IMG/VR virus record: IMGVR_UViG_3300050821_003047
Coordinates: 1 to 64,000 of that record
Direction: 5' to 3' (one strand)
Length of the DNA: 64,000 nt
Source of the DNA: a virus
Part shown: positions 47,649 to 56,165 of the stretch, piece after piece
Layout of the letters: every line of letters begins with the position of its first letter
How positions within the stretch are numbered: the first letter of the stretch is position 1
Notes under the pieces: generated by a model
What the model was told of the DNA's origin: nothing
The model's database searches: none
The model's input: the letters and a program-made list of their open reading frames with translations, nothing else
Translations under genes and position numbers: made by a program

Positions 47649-48257
47649 ATGTCACCCTCCGTTCCCGATCCCAGCGATCCTCCGCAGCCATCGCAGCCCG
47701 GTTTTATGCAGCGCATGGGCCAGGGGTACTTACAGGGGATGGCACAGCGCAGCCCGTTGGGTAACGCCGTTTACAATGCCTTCAAGGAGCCATCGGCACC
47801 AGCTGCGGGGCCATATGCGCGCTATCAGTCACCGTCCGCGCCGCCCGGTGCTACGACTCCTATGGCTCCGCCCGTACCGCCCGCTCCAGATACGTCCGGT
47901 GGAACGGCCGGCGGTTCGCAGTGGGGTGCTTCGGCTCCTAAGAGTGGGCTAATCGGGCAGGTTATGCAAGGCGGTGGCAGCGGAGCGACCGGTGACGGTG
48001 CTGCGGATGCTGAGGCTGGTATCGGCGGGGATGTGGCTGAGGCGGCATTGCTCGCCGGCGGAGGGGTCATCACTCAGCCGACACTGGCGCGTATCGGCGA
48101 ACGCGGTCCGGAAGCCGTGGTCCCATTGACGCCCCGACCGGGAAATAAAATGCAGCCGGATCTACTGGAGGGCCACGGGGCCGCGCCGCATGTGCCGGGG
48201 GTGAAGTACTCGCGGTATAAGTCGTTTAATCGGTTCGGGAGTGGCGGAGCCGCATAG
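47649..48257 (+). CDS. GPEAVVP-motif protein (202 aa)
   Basis: Pro/Gly/Ala/Ser-rich start, then GGGVITQPTLARIGERGPEAVVPL and an end SRYKSFNRFGSGG. These two motifs match the C-terminus of the 555-aa protein, so the two genes share a C-terminal module and probably bind the same partner. Low complexity elsewhere. Stop overlaps the next start by one base. Confidence 0.6.
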   Translation: MSPSVPDPSDPPQPSQPGFMQRMGQGYLQGMAQRSPLGNAVYNAFKEPSAPAAGPYARYQSPSAPPGATTPMAPPVPPAPDTSGGTAGGSQWGASAPKSGLIGQVMQGGGSGATGDGAADAEAGIGGDVAEAALLAGGGVITQPTLARIGERGPEAVVPLTPRPGNKMQPDLLEGHGAAPHVPGVKYSRYKSFNRFGSGGAA

Positions 48258-50095
48258 TGTTTCCTGACCCCAACGCCGCTGCGCCGCAAGACTGGCAGGA
48301 CCCCTACGCACTACCGCCGCGCCCGCTGTCTCCCGGTGTCCCTCCCGCAGGCTTTCCTGGCTCTAGTCAGTTCGGAGGGTTTCAGCCCGGTCAAGACAAT
48401 TACTCCGGCGCTGACTGGTGGCGCAACCCTCTCGACCCTTCCGCGTTCAGCCCGCAACTGACGGCATCGGGTTCCGCTGGCATGGGGAATACGGCGCAAC
48501 CGGAGGCGAATACCGGAGGCGCAGGCCCAAGTGCTGCGGCGGGTCAGTTACTCGGTGGCGGAAAGCAGCCCCCTCCGCCCGTACCGGCAGGACTGGCTAG
48601 CGCACCCGCTCCGCAACCGCAAGGACCGCCATCCTTGCCCGCTGCTATGCCACCTCCGGGCCACCAGGCCGCGCCAGCCGAGGCGCAGCCACCATCCGCT
48701 ACCCAGCAGGCCATCGACCGCGATACGGCGCTCCTGTCACAGCCAGCGCCATCGCCTGGCGGACATTGGTATCAACGCCTCGGGATGGCGATGCTGGCGG
48801 CTACGAAACTCGCGCCCTATGCGCAGCAGATCGTGCATCCGGTTTGGTCTGAACAGATGGCCGCGCGTGAGGCGGCAGGGAAGGAACTGGGCGAATTATC
48901 TACCGCACAGGAAACGCAGCAACGCGGAGCGTACTACCAACAGCAGGCCGATGAGAGCAAGGGCCGTTACATCAAAGTCGGAACCGGCGTATTTGACCAA
49001 CAGGAAGGCAAGTGGGCAGAACAGCCCATGGACAAGTCTAACCTCGTAGCCATCGATCCATCCGTAGCCAAAGAACGAGGGTTAGCGCCTCTCGCGGACG
49101 GAACGTACATGGTTCCGGCTACTGTCGCCGCTCAATTCGTCAAGCCGGGCAAAGATCCGGGCGGCATGTATGTCACGAAAGAAGTAGGCGAGCGGCTCGG
49201 CATCCAGCCCGAAAACGGACAGTATTATCTGCCGCCGCAAGGCATCGGGCCTCACGTAACATCGACGGAAAAACCGCCGACATCCCCAACTGCCGAGAGC
49301 CAGAAAATAGCCTACCAGAACGTGCTGGCAAAACTCCACGCAGCGGGCCAGTTGCCTGTTAATGCCGCCACGGACTCCACAGCCCTGCTGAAGGCGATCA
49401 ATAAATCCCAAGCCCTGACGCAACCAGAAAAGGATGCTGCCGCGTCGTTCCTCGCTGCTAACCCCACGCCGTCAACTGCTGGCACTCAGGCCCAAATCCG
49501 CGTCGAAGGTATGCAGGGCGCGCGGGAAAATCCCGTCATCAACAAGCAAACCGGAGAACTGGAGCTTAGGGATTCCGCATGGGTAAACTCCCATCCAGGA
49601 ATGTACATGCCTGCCGGTCAAGGCGCTACTGCGATGGGCAAAGAAGCCGTCTTCCAGGATTTGCATTACAACATCCAGACGGCCCGCAATGCGATTAACG
49701 CTCTGGATTCCCTGGATACTCCGACGCGCGCCGCCTTGTCGTTCGCCTTGCGCGACACGGACCCGCGGAGCGCGATGCAGACATTCCTCGGCGGCGCTTT
49801 GGGGACCACGCTCACGCCCCAACAGCAGGAAGCGGTACAGGCGATCGCGCTACTCAATGAGAACGCCATGGCACTCCGCGGCGTTTCTGGCATGGGACAG
49901 GGATCGGATGAACTTCGCGGCGCGATCCGCGCCACGTTGCCAGGCGGCAAAAGCCCGTCGAAGGGATATGCCCTAGGTCAGCTCCAGAAATTCGAGAGCG
50001 TAGTTAATCGGCTGGAAAAAGGTGTGCCGGGAACGGGACGCGCCCAGCAACAGACCGGCGCGCGCCCGTCGCTCGATGACATTTTCAAGAAATGA
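48257..50095 (+). CDS. Putative internal virion protein B (612 aa)
   Basis: GTG start (TAGTG overlap). N-terminal ~150 residues are Pro/Gly/Gln-rich and disordered, then a mostly helical protein with amphipathic stretches (ATKLAPYAQQIVHPVWSEQM, QPEKDAAASFLAANPTPS). No catalytic motif. Its stop lies inside the next start (ATGA). Probably a virion or ejection component by position. Confidence 0.5.
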   Translation: MFPDPNAAAPQDWQDPYALPPRPLSPGVPPAGFPGSSQFGGFQPGQDNYSGADWWRNPLDPSAFSPQLTASGSAGMGNTAQPEANTGGAGPSAAAGQLLGGGKQPPPPVPAGLASAPAPQPQGPPSLPAAMPPPGHQAAPAEAQPPSATQQAIDRDTALLSQPAPSPGGHWYQRLGMAMLAATKLAPYAQQIVHPVWSEQMAAREAAGKELGELSTAQETQQRGAYYQQQADESKGRYIKVGTGVFDQQEGKWAEQPMDKSNLVAIDPSVAKERGLAPLADGTYMVPATVAAQFVKPGKDPGGMYVTKEVGERLGIQPENGQYYLPPQGIGPHVTSTEKPPTSPTAESQKIAYQNVLAKLHAAGQLPVNAATDSTALLKAINKSQALTQPEKDAAASFLAANPTPSTAGTQAQIRVEGMQGARENPVINKQTGELELRDSAWVNSHPGMYMPAGQGATAMGKEAVFQDLHYNIQTARNAINALDSLDTPTRAALSFALRDTDPRSAMQTFLGGALGTTLTPQQQEAVQAIALLNENAMALRGVSGMGQGSDELRGAIRATLPGGKSPSKGYALGQLQKFESVVNRLEKGVPGTGRAQQQTGARPSLDDIFKK

Positions 50096-51954
50096 ACCCA
50101 TCTCCAGATCTCGCAAGTCAGATCTCTCAAGGAAGGGCTGTAGGCTATTCCGATGACGAGATGCTGTCGTTTCTGTCGAAACGTCCAGAATTAGCGCCGA
50201 AAATATCTACGGCGCAGAAGGCGGGATACGGAGCGGGCGAAATTCTTGATTATCTCGCTCCGAATCCGCAAGCTAAACCCAGCGGTCCATTCACCTATCC
50301 CAATTCGGTTTCTGTCCCAATGTACTCGAATGCCTCGGGGACGAAACAGCCAATCGTTCCGGTCGATAAGCCGTTGAGTGGAACGGAACAAGCTGGCATG
50401 GCTCCGCTGGACGTGATCGGCGGAGGGATGCAGCAATTTGGCCAGGGAACGCATGAGATTGGCGCGGCCAAATCCGGCGATGACGTGGCGCAGGGCGTTT
50501 CTGACATGGCGCGAGGCGCGGGGACTGTTGCGCTGCCCTTCGTCGCCCCGGAACTCGCTACGGGTCCAGGAATTGTCGGAGCGGCCGCTGGAATGGGGGT
50601 TGGATACGGAGCGGAGCAAGGGCTTAAGGCGGCAGGCGCATCGCCGGGGTATTCTGCGCTCGCAGGAACAGTAGCAGGTGGAGTGGCCGGGTCCGGCGCG
50701 GCGCGCGGCACCCAAGCGGCTTTTAAGATAAACCCGCAAGTTGCCGCCGAGCGCGCATGGCGCCCCACGCCAGCGGACTCAGACTTCCCAGCAGTGACGC
50801 CCAACGCTGGCCGCGACGTCAAGACGTACGGCAACCCTGGCGTGAGGACGAACGCCGATACAGTCCCAGCGGCAACGCAGGCCGTCAATGTTCTTCAGCA
50901 GGGGTTGGAGTCTTACATTAACCGGGCCGAACAGTCGGGTGTTCAGATACCCGGCGATATTTTGGTTCAGGCCACGCAGCGAGCCATTCCGGATCTCATG
51001 TGGACGCAAGATCCAGCCGCAGCGCAATCGCTGGTAAATAGCGCGCATCAGGCTTTCGGGGGGAAGTATTTCGACGTCGGACGATGGCGTGATTGGCTCA
51101 AGACCGAGAACGCCAGCCTGTCGAAGTTCTACAGTCAAGCCGGAGCGAAGCAGTCGGCTGGGATAACTGGCGGGACCCCTCCGGGAATCGAGTCCGCGCA
51201 AGCGGCCGCGATGCGAGAGGCTCTGTATCAATACTTGTCGCCAGAGGACTCCGGAGCGGGTCCGCGGGAAATCCAGGAGCGCACGGGCAACATTATCAAC
51301 CTCCGCAATAATGCTGACCGCGCCAGCAATCGTGTCATGGCAGAGCACGCTCTTAGCCCTGCGGAAGGGTTTGGAAAGGCCGCTACGGGGGCCGCGCGCC
51401 TCATTGGAGCTCCATTCCAGCACGGGGACGTGCCGGGTGCTTACCGGCAGATGACTAACCCCATGCAGGGGCCTACAGATGCGCTCGTAGGACAATTTTA
51501 CGACGCATTGCCGCATGCGGACCCGATCCCACAGCCACAGTCACCACAGCATCCATGGGGAGCGGGCGGCATGGCCCAGCGGGCATTGCCCGCGCCGTAC
51601 CGGATGCCCGCTGGACCAGATACTAGCTTTGTTGCCGGGCAACCGGGCATGTACCCAACCGGGCCTAACCCGCAGCGGGCACTTCCGGCTCCGGATATAA
51701 CGACGCCTCCGCCAGCCGATACCAGCTCAGTTCGTGGATATCCGGCGATGCGTGCTGATCCGACGACGCGGGCATTGCCTCCAGCGCGGACGTTTATAAC
51801 GCCTCCGGCCGATGCGGTTGGGCCGCACCCTTCCACGTCATCCAGCCCCCTGGTATCGCCGAGCGGACCAACGCGCGGAGTAACGCCGCAGAGTCTCGCA
51901 ACGCAACTTGGCAAAACGGTTCGTCAGTTTTTGGGTGATCCGACGGTAAAGTAA
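50092..51954 (+). CDS. Putative internal virion protein C (620 aa)
   Basis: Residues ~80-215 include hydrophobic Gly/Ala-rich helices (GIVGAAAGMGVGYGAEQGLK, GTVAGGVAGSGAA) that could insert into a membrane, the expected property of ejected channel proteins. The middle is helical with a charged patch, the C-terminal ~170 residues are Pro-rich with copies of QRALPAP (YRMPAGPD, PNPQRALPAPD). Ends FLGDPTVK. Confidence 0.5.
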   Translation: MNPSPDLASQISQGRAVGYSDDEMLSFLSKRPELAPKISTAQKAGYGAGEILDYLAPNPQAKPSGPFTYPNSVSVPMYSNASGTKQPIVPVDKPLSGTEQAGMAPLDVIGGGMQQFGQGTHEIGAAKSGDDVAQGVSDMARGAGTVALPFVAPELATGPGIVGAAAGMGVGYGAEQGLKAAGASPGYSALAGTVAGGVAGSGAARGTQAAFKINPQVAAERAWRPTPADSDFPAVTPNAGRDVKTYGNPGVRTNADTVPAATQAVNVLQQGLESYINRAEQSGVQIPGDILVQATQRAIPDLMWTQDPAAAQSLVNSAHQAFGGKYFDVGRWRDWLKTENASLSKFYSQAGAKQSAGITGGTPPGIESAQAAAMREALYQYLSPEDSGAGPREIQERTGNIINLRNNADRASNRVMAEHALSPAEGFGKAATGAARLIGAPFQHGDVPGAYRQMTNPMQGPTDALVGQFYDALPHADPIPQPQSPQHPWGAGGMAQRALPAPYRMPAGPDTSFVAGQPGMYPTGPNPQRALPAPDITTPPPADTSSVRGYPAMRADPTTRALPPARTFITPPADAVGPHPSTSSSPLVSPSGPTRGVTPQSLATQLGKTVRQFLGDPTVK

Positions 51955-51957
51955 TTT

Positions 51958-53148
51958 ATGGCCAAAGGAAAAACAGTAACGGAGCGCCGACTCGCCAGAT
52001 TGGCGCGCGTCAGATCCACTCAGCAATCTTTGCCGGGAGCCTATGACGCCGGCAGTTTGCCCCCAGAGTCCATACCGCACGAGGCTTTGACGCCTCCCCC
52101 GATGCCGGGACCGAGTACCGACATGGCGGCCGGCGGCCTGCCTTTGGTGCGTGGGAACTCAAGCGCGCAGCCGATGTCGCCGCAGGGACACGCTACGGCC
52201 CAGCACGTAGGGCGGCAGCTGGCCGCGATGGGCGGACCCGATCAGATCGTCCCATCCACGTCAGCACGGGCTATGGAAACCGCGCAAGACGTCAGCGGCG
52301 CCACGGGCGCTCCTGTATCGCCTCCGGTGCCGGGACTCGAAAGCCGCGCCCTTGGGCAATTGGAGGGCGAGCACAAGACGCCAGAGGTTAAGAGTTTCCT
52401 CCGATCGACAATCCGCAACCTGCCGAATTACAAGATACATGGCCAAGGGGCGATGTCTAACAAGCCGGGGGAGAGTTTCAACGAGTTTAAGCAGCGGGCG
52501 ATTACGGCTCTCCGCGGACTCATGCAACGGCTGGCCTCCGCGCCGCAGTCGCGCATCATTGTCCCGACTTCCAGCCAGGTAATCCGGCTGGCCAAGGCTT
52601 GGTGCGATGCCGGATGCCCGGATGATTTTTCCGTTGACGTAAATACGATGGGGAAAGACGATGACGGGAAACCGGGGGAAATTGAGCGTCTATTTCCGGA
52701 GCCGTCGGGGCAGTGGGGCGTTACGCCGTTCTCGCCAAAATCGTCTAAAGAGTTCGCGCCGGGGATTTACTTGATGCGCCACGGGGAGACGGACGCGGTA
52801 CAGGCGCAAGGGGCATCCGCAGGACAGAAGGCCCGCGCGCAGATTATTGCCCACGTTCGAGCGGGGAATTATGCGGGCGCGCGCAAGGCTGGGCAGGACG
52901 CGACAACTGCGGGGCATATGACGGATGACGACGTGTCTTCCGCGGTGGACGAGGCTTTGCCGGATGGGGCGAGCGCAGGGCAGTTACCTCCAGAGCAATT
53001 GCTCGCCGCGGCTAGCGCCGCTAGTCCGACTAAGCGGGCTGAGTTGATGCCGGCACTTCAGCAGAAGTTTGCGGACCTGTCGGGGGTTGAGCCGCAAGGG
53101 CAGCACCATTTGCGGTCGCATCTGGGGAGGTTGGGGATGCGGGCTTAG
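51958..53148 (+). CDS. Histidine-phosphatase-like protein, possibly circularly permuted (396 aa)
   Basis: From ~residue 74 it reads like a histidine phosphatase: SPQGHATAQ (74-82), STSARAMETAQ (100-110), LGQLEGE (132-138), GESFNEFKQR (171-180), IIVPTSSQVIRLAKAW (200-215). The catalytic R-H-G motif is not at the start (residues 61-69 read LPLVRGNSS) but appears at 269-279 as GIYLMRHGETD, after the domain. The second catalytic His position, normally after the V-T strand, reads PTSS. So either the domain is permuted, with RHGET last, or a second, truncated copy follows a dead one. It ends the plus block; GC-rich, coupled to the previous gene. Confidence 0.7.
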   Translation: MAKGKTVTERRLARLARVRSTQQSLPGAYDAGSLPPESIPHEALTPPPMPGPSTDMAAGGLPLVRGNSSAQPMSPQGHATAQHVGRQLAAMGGPDQIVPSTSARAMETAQDVSGATGAPVSPPVPGLESRALGQLEGEHKTPEVKSFLRSTIRNLPNYKIHGQGAMSNKPGESFNEFKQRAITALRGLMQRLASAPQSRIIVPTSSQVIRLAKAWCDAGCPDDFSVDVNTMGKDDDGKPGEIERLFPEPSGQWGVTPFSPKSSKEFAPGIYLMRHGETDAVQAQGASAGQKARAQIIAHVRAGNYAGARKAGQDATTAGHMTDDDVSSAVDEALPDGASAGQLPPEQLLAAASAASPTKRAELMPALQQKFADLSGVEPQGQHHLRSHLGRLGMRA

Positions 53149-53303
53149 CCTTCCATTGCCCGTCGTACCGCCGCTAGAGCTTCTTCCGCCGATTTGATAT
53201 ACTCCGCGTCTTCGGAATTATCCGTGGGCAGATAAGAACATCGTCTCGTTTCCAACTCGTCGGCGATGAATGCTTCTGCTTTTCTCAGGTCTTCAGTAAT
53301 CAC
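53145..53303 (-). CDS. Small helical protein (52 aa)
   Basis: GTG start at 53301-53303 with GGGGAAG before it. Helical (ITEDLRKAEAFIADELETRR). Overlaps the convergent 396-aa gene by 4 nt at its end and the upstream gene by 11 nt. Unknown. Confidence 0.55.
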   Translation of the reverse strand: MITEDLRKAEAFIADELETRRCSYLPTDNSEDAEYIKSAEEALAAVRRAMEG

Positions 53304-53526
53304 GCTTCCCCTCCTCGCACGCCAGCCGCATTTCCCAAGCATAATCCGTCATGCCCAACAGGTCGAAGGCGATGTCGGGCTTGGGCCACTCCCCCGTCAG
53401 CCCGTGCCCCATCAAACGCCATCGGCACGCGAGCCACACGGGGGCGAGACGGATTAGAAACTCGCGCTCAAACTGGCGAACAGTGTCCCCTGTTGCGCCT
53501 CTTCCGCCGACGTCAAGTTTTTCCAT
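53293..53526 (-). CDS. Hypothetical protein (77 aa)
   Basis: ATG 53524-53526 gives a 77-residue protein whose first 24 codons overlap the C-terminal end of the helicase-methyltransferase gene (73 nt). Later in-frame starts lack support. Trp-rich body and acidic end (MTDYAWEMRLACEEGKRDY). Unknown. Confidence 0.45.
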   Translation of the reverse strand: MEKLDVGGRGATGDTVRQFEREFLIRLAPVWLACRWRLMGHGLTGEWPKPDIAFDLLGMTDYAWEMRLACEEGKRDY

Positions 53527-55742
53527 GCTTGCTCCCAATACGAACGCTTTAACTCGATCCCGATAAAGCGCCGCCCTTGCTGAAGTGCGACGTAACCCTC
53601 CGAGCCAATCCCCATAAACGGACTCAGCACAATATCGCCGGGATTTGTCCACAACTCCACGCACCGCTCGATGACTTGCAGCTGCAATGGGCAGATGTGG
53701 CGTTCGTCCTTTTCTTCCCGCGCCGATTCCCGCTGAAGCGTATCGCTCGGGTTGATGTCCATCCAGACCGGCGATGCGTAGCGCTGCCAAACCTCATGCG
53801 AGAATTTATTCTCGCGTGCCGCGTCCGATTTCTCCCGCCGCGGCGCGGCATCTTCGCCAATGTAGCGCTCGAATCCGCGCGGCTTGTGCTCCACCGCCTC
53901 GGGGTTGATCCCCGGCGTGCGCATGGTCACCAGATAGTCAGGTATCCCCATCCGGCACATTGCTGCATCCTTCACAATCTGCTTGTGGGCTAACCCAAGG
54001 GCGTGCGTGCGGCTGGCGGCCACGAGCGGATCTTTCCAGATGACAACCTCAGAGTGGAAGATAAATCCATGCGATTCGAATAGCCGGATCAGATCCCCCC
54101 GGAAGTCCTTGATGCCGATGTAACCATCGCGTTCCTTCGACGTCGGCAGGTTCATACAGTGAAAGGAAACCAGTCTCCCCGGCATTACCACGCGCGCCAA
54201 CTCCCTGACCGCAAAACCAAAGTGCGTCATGAACTGCTGACCGTCTGAGTTTCCCATATCGCGATCGGAGGCTGAGTACGTGTACAATGCCGCGAATGGC
54301 GGGCTGAAAATCGAGTAGTGGGCGCTGGCGTCGGGCATCTTGCGCAGTTCCTCGACGCAATCGCCCAGTCTAGCTTCCCATCGATCACCAACCTTGACAT
54401 CGTTCTCAAAAACGTTTGACGTCACCGTCGCGCCGCGAATTTCCCGATCCATCTCTTCCCGCATATGCTCCGCCATCCCTTCATTCAAGTCATCAAATTC
54501 CCGCTCCTTGCGCTCAATGTTGCGAACGACCGCGCCCTCCAATTCGCTGGTTACGATATACGCTTCGCAGTCGCGGGTTTGGCCGAAACGCCAGCATCGC
54601 CGATCGGCTTGATACATCTGCTCGAAGCTGTCCGAAATACCAACGTGGAACCATCGCGCGCAGTTCTGAAGATTGCTCCCAAAGCCCCAGATAGGGATCT
54701 TAGTGACAATCACACGTATAGCGCCACTTTTGAAAAGGCGCATCGCGGAGATTTTGTGCTCACGGCTATCGGAACCAGTGACCTGCACGGCACCCAATAT
54801 CGAAGCCGTCAACGCTTCTGATTCATCATTGAGCCCACACCAAATAATCCACTGGTCATAACTCGCGTTAACGATCTTTGCGCAGGCATTCACTCTCGGC
54901 CAAATTGTCACCCGGCGCGCCGCCCGGCGCTCCGTCAGCGTTTGCGCCTCGACCGCGAATAACTGGCCCTCGTTGGGCTCCTCCGCGGGAATGGTAATCT
55001 GCACTCGCTTCATTGGTCGCAACTCATACCCATCATCCGGGTAGCCGATATCGGACGGCCTGCGTATGACAACCGCCCAAGAGCATAACCACTTCAGGAA
55101 CTCTTTTTCTGCGTGTCCCTTCAGCCGCCACTGGCCCGTATCGCCGCCGTCATGAACGAAAAACATGGACAGCATTTCCACGCGAGTCATCACGCCCAAA
55201 AACTCGGCGTGGTTACCGAGTTCCATGTAATCATTCGGCGCGGGCGTGGCCGTACAGCACAGGCGATAGGGAGTGCCCTTGAACATGTCGATGAGCGTGG
55301 CCTTGGTGGCGCCGTCCATCGACTTCAGGATACTAGACTCATCCAAAATCACGCCCGAGAATTTGGACGGATCGAAGTGCTCCACCATCTCGTAGTTCGT
55401 GATATTGATGCCAGCCTTCACGTCGGCCTGAGTGCGGCAGAGAGTCGATCGCAGGCCGAATTTGGGAAATTCTTCAAGGTGCGTTTGTTCCGCAACGGTG
55501 AGCGGCGCCACGAGCAGGATATCGCCGAATGTGTGCTCTGCGACCTCGCGGCCCCATTCTCCCTGCTGGAAAGTCTTGCCGCATCCGCAACCCTCAAAAA
55601 ACGCGCAGCGGCCTTTGCGTAGGCCCCATTTGACAACTTCGCGCTGCCAGGGGAGCAACCGGGAGTTAAGGTTCCGTGGAGTGAATCCAACGGACGCAAA
55701 TCGTTTGGCCTTGGAAGCGAGGAAGGCGGCATAGTCTGTCAC
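53454..55742 (-). CDS. Helicase-DNA methyltransferase fusion (762 aa)
   Basis: The N-terminal ~440 residues are an SNF2-like SF2 helicase: FEGCGCGKTFQQ (Walker A, 51-57), ILDESS (132-137), CTATPAPND (163-171), and a late motif QADRRCWRFGQTRD. The C-terminal ~280 residues are a DNA methyltransferase of the beta-class order: SPPF (motif IV, in HYSIFSPPFAALYTYS) first, then SPFMGIGSEGY (motif I) near the end. It would open and methylate phage DNA, or protect it from host restriction. The two domains are in one frame without a stop. Its start overlaps the next upstream gene. Confidence 0.88.
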   Translation of the reverse strand: MTDYAAFLASKAKRFASVGFTPRNLNSRLLPWQREVVKWGLRKGRCAFFEGCGCGKTFQQGEWGREVAEHTFGDILLVAPLTVAEQTHLEEFPKFGLRSTLCRTQADVKAGINITNYEMVEHFDPSKFSGVILDESSILKSMDGATKATLIDMFKGTPYRLCCTATPAPNDYMELGNHAEFLGVMTRVEMLSMFFVHDGGDTGQWRLKGHAEKEFLKWLCSWAVVIRRPSDIGYPDDGYELRPMKRVQITIPAEEPNEGQLFAVEAQTLTERRAARRVTIWPRVNACAKIVNASYDQWIIWCGLNDESEALTASILGAVQVTGSDSREHKISAMRLFKSGAIRVIVTKIPIWGFGSNLQNCARWFHVGISDSFEQMYQADRRCWRFGQTRDCEAYIVTSELEGAVVRNIERKEREFDDLNEGMAEHMREEMDREIRGATVTSNVFENDVKVGDRWEARLGDCVEELRKMPDASAHYSIFSPPFAALYTYSASDRDMGNSDGQQFMTHFGFAVRELARVVMPGRLVSFHCMNLPTSKERDGYIGIKDFRGDLIRLFESHGFIFHSEVVIWKDPLVAASRTHALGLAHKQIVKDAAMCRMGIPDYLVTMRTPGINPEAVEHKPRGFERYIGEDAAPRREKSDAARENKFSHEVWQRYASPVWMDINPSDTLQRESAREEKDERHICPLQLQVIERCVELWTNPGDIVLSPFMGIGSEGYVALQQGRRFIGIELKRSYWEQAWKNLTSAEEAQQGTLFASLSASF

Positions 55743-55951
55743 GACGACCTCCGCAGAATCTTCTCCCGCTCATCAGCGCAGAAGTTGCACTCGCGCACTC
55801 CTTCCAGCGCTTCCTCTCCGGGCCTGACATGATACCCACAGTATGTAGGCATCCGCGTTCCTGCGGCAATCGATTTGTAAGCGCCGGGTCCAGTTAATTG
55901 GATCATCCCGGACTTGGAAATAACTTGGCTCTCGCCTTTAATGTCTGGCAT
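55739..55951 (-). CDS. Cys-containing hypothetical protein (70 aa)
   Basis: ATGA overlap with the helicase-methyltransferase. Contains TYCGYHVRP and ECNFCADERE, two Cys pairs that may bind zinc. Unknown. Confidence 0.6.
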   Translation of the reverse strand: MPDIKGESQVISKSGMIQLTGPGAYKSIAAGTRMPTYCGYHVRPGEEALEGVRECNFCADEREKILRRSS

Positions 55952-56156
55952 CTTTAATCCATTCTGGAGTTTTCTCCACTTGGGTGAAGTGCCCGTAAAT
56001 TTCCCCGATCCAGATCAACAAGAAAATCGTACCGGCTACGCCCCACACCCATCCCGGCGCGTGGATTCGATCAAGGCCAAGGGCACACGTTATCGTCGGC
56101 CAGAGCGGAAATCGCGCCGGCATATTCTTATTGCTGATAACTACTTTTGCTTCCAT
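55938..56156 (-). CDS. Single-span membrane protein (72 aa)
   Basis: Residues ~38-52 (VWGVAGTIFLLIWIGEI) form one membrane helix; both ends are polar. Overlaps the next gene by 14 nt. Unknown. Confidence 0.6.
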   Translation of the reverse strand: MEAKVVISNKNMPARFPLWPTITCALGLDRIHAPGWVWGVAGTIFLLIWIGEIYGHFTQVEKTPEWIKDARH

Positions 56157-56165
56157 AGAACCTTT

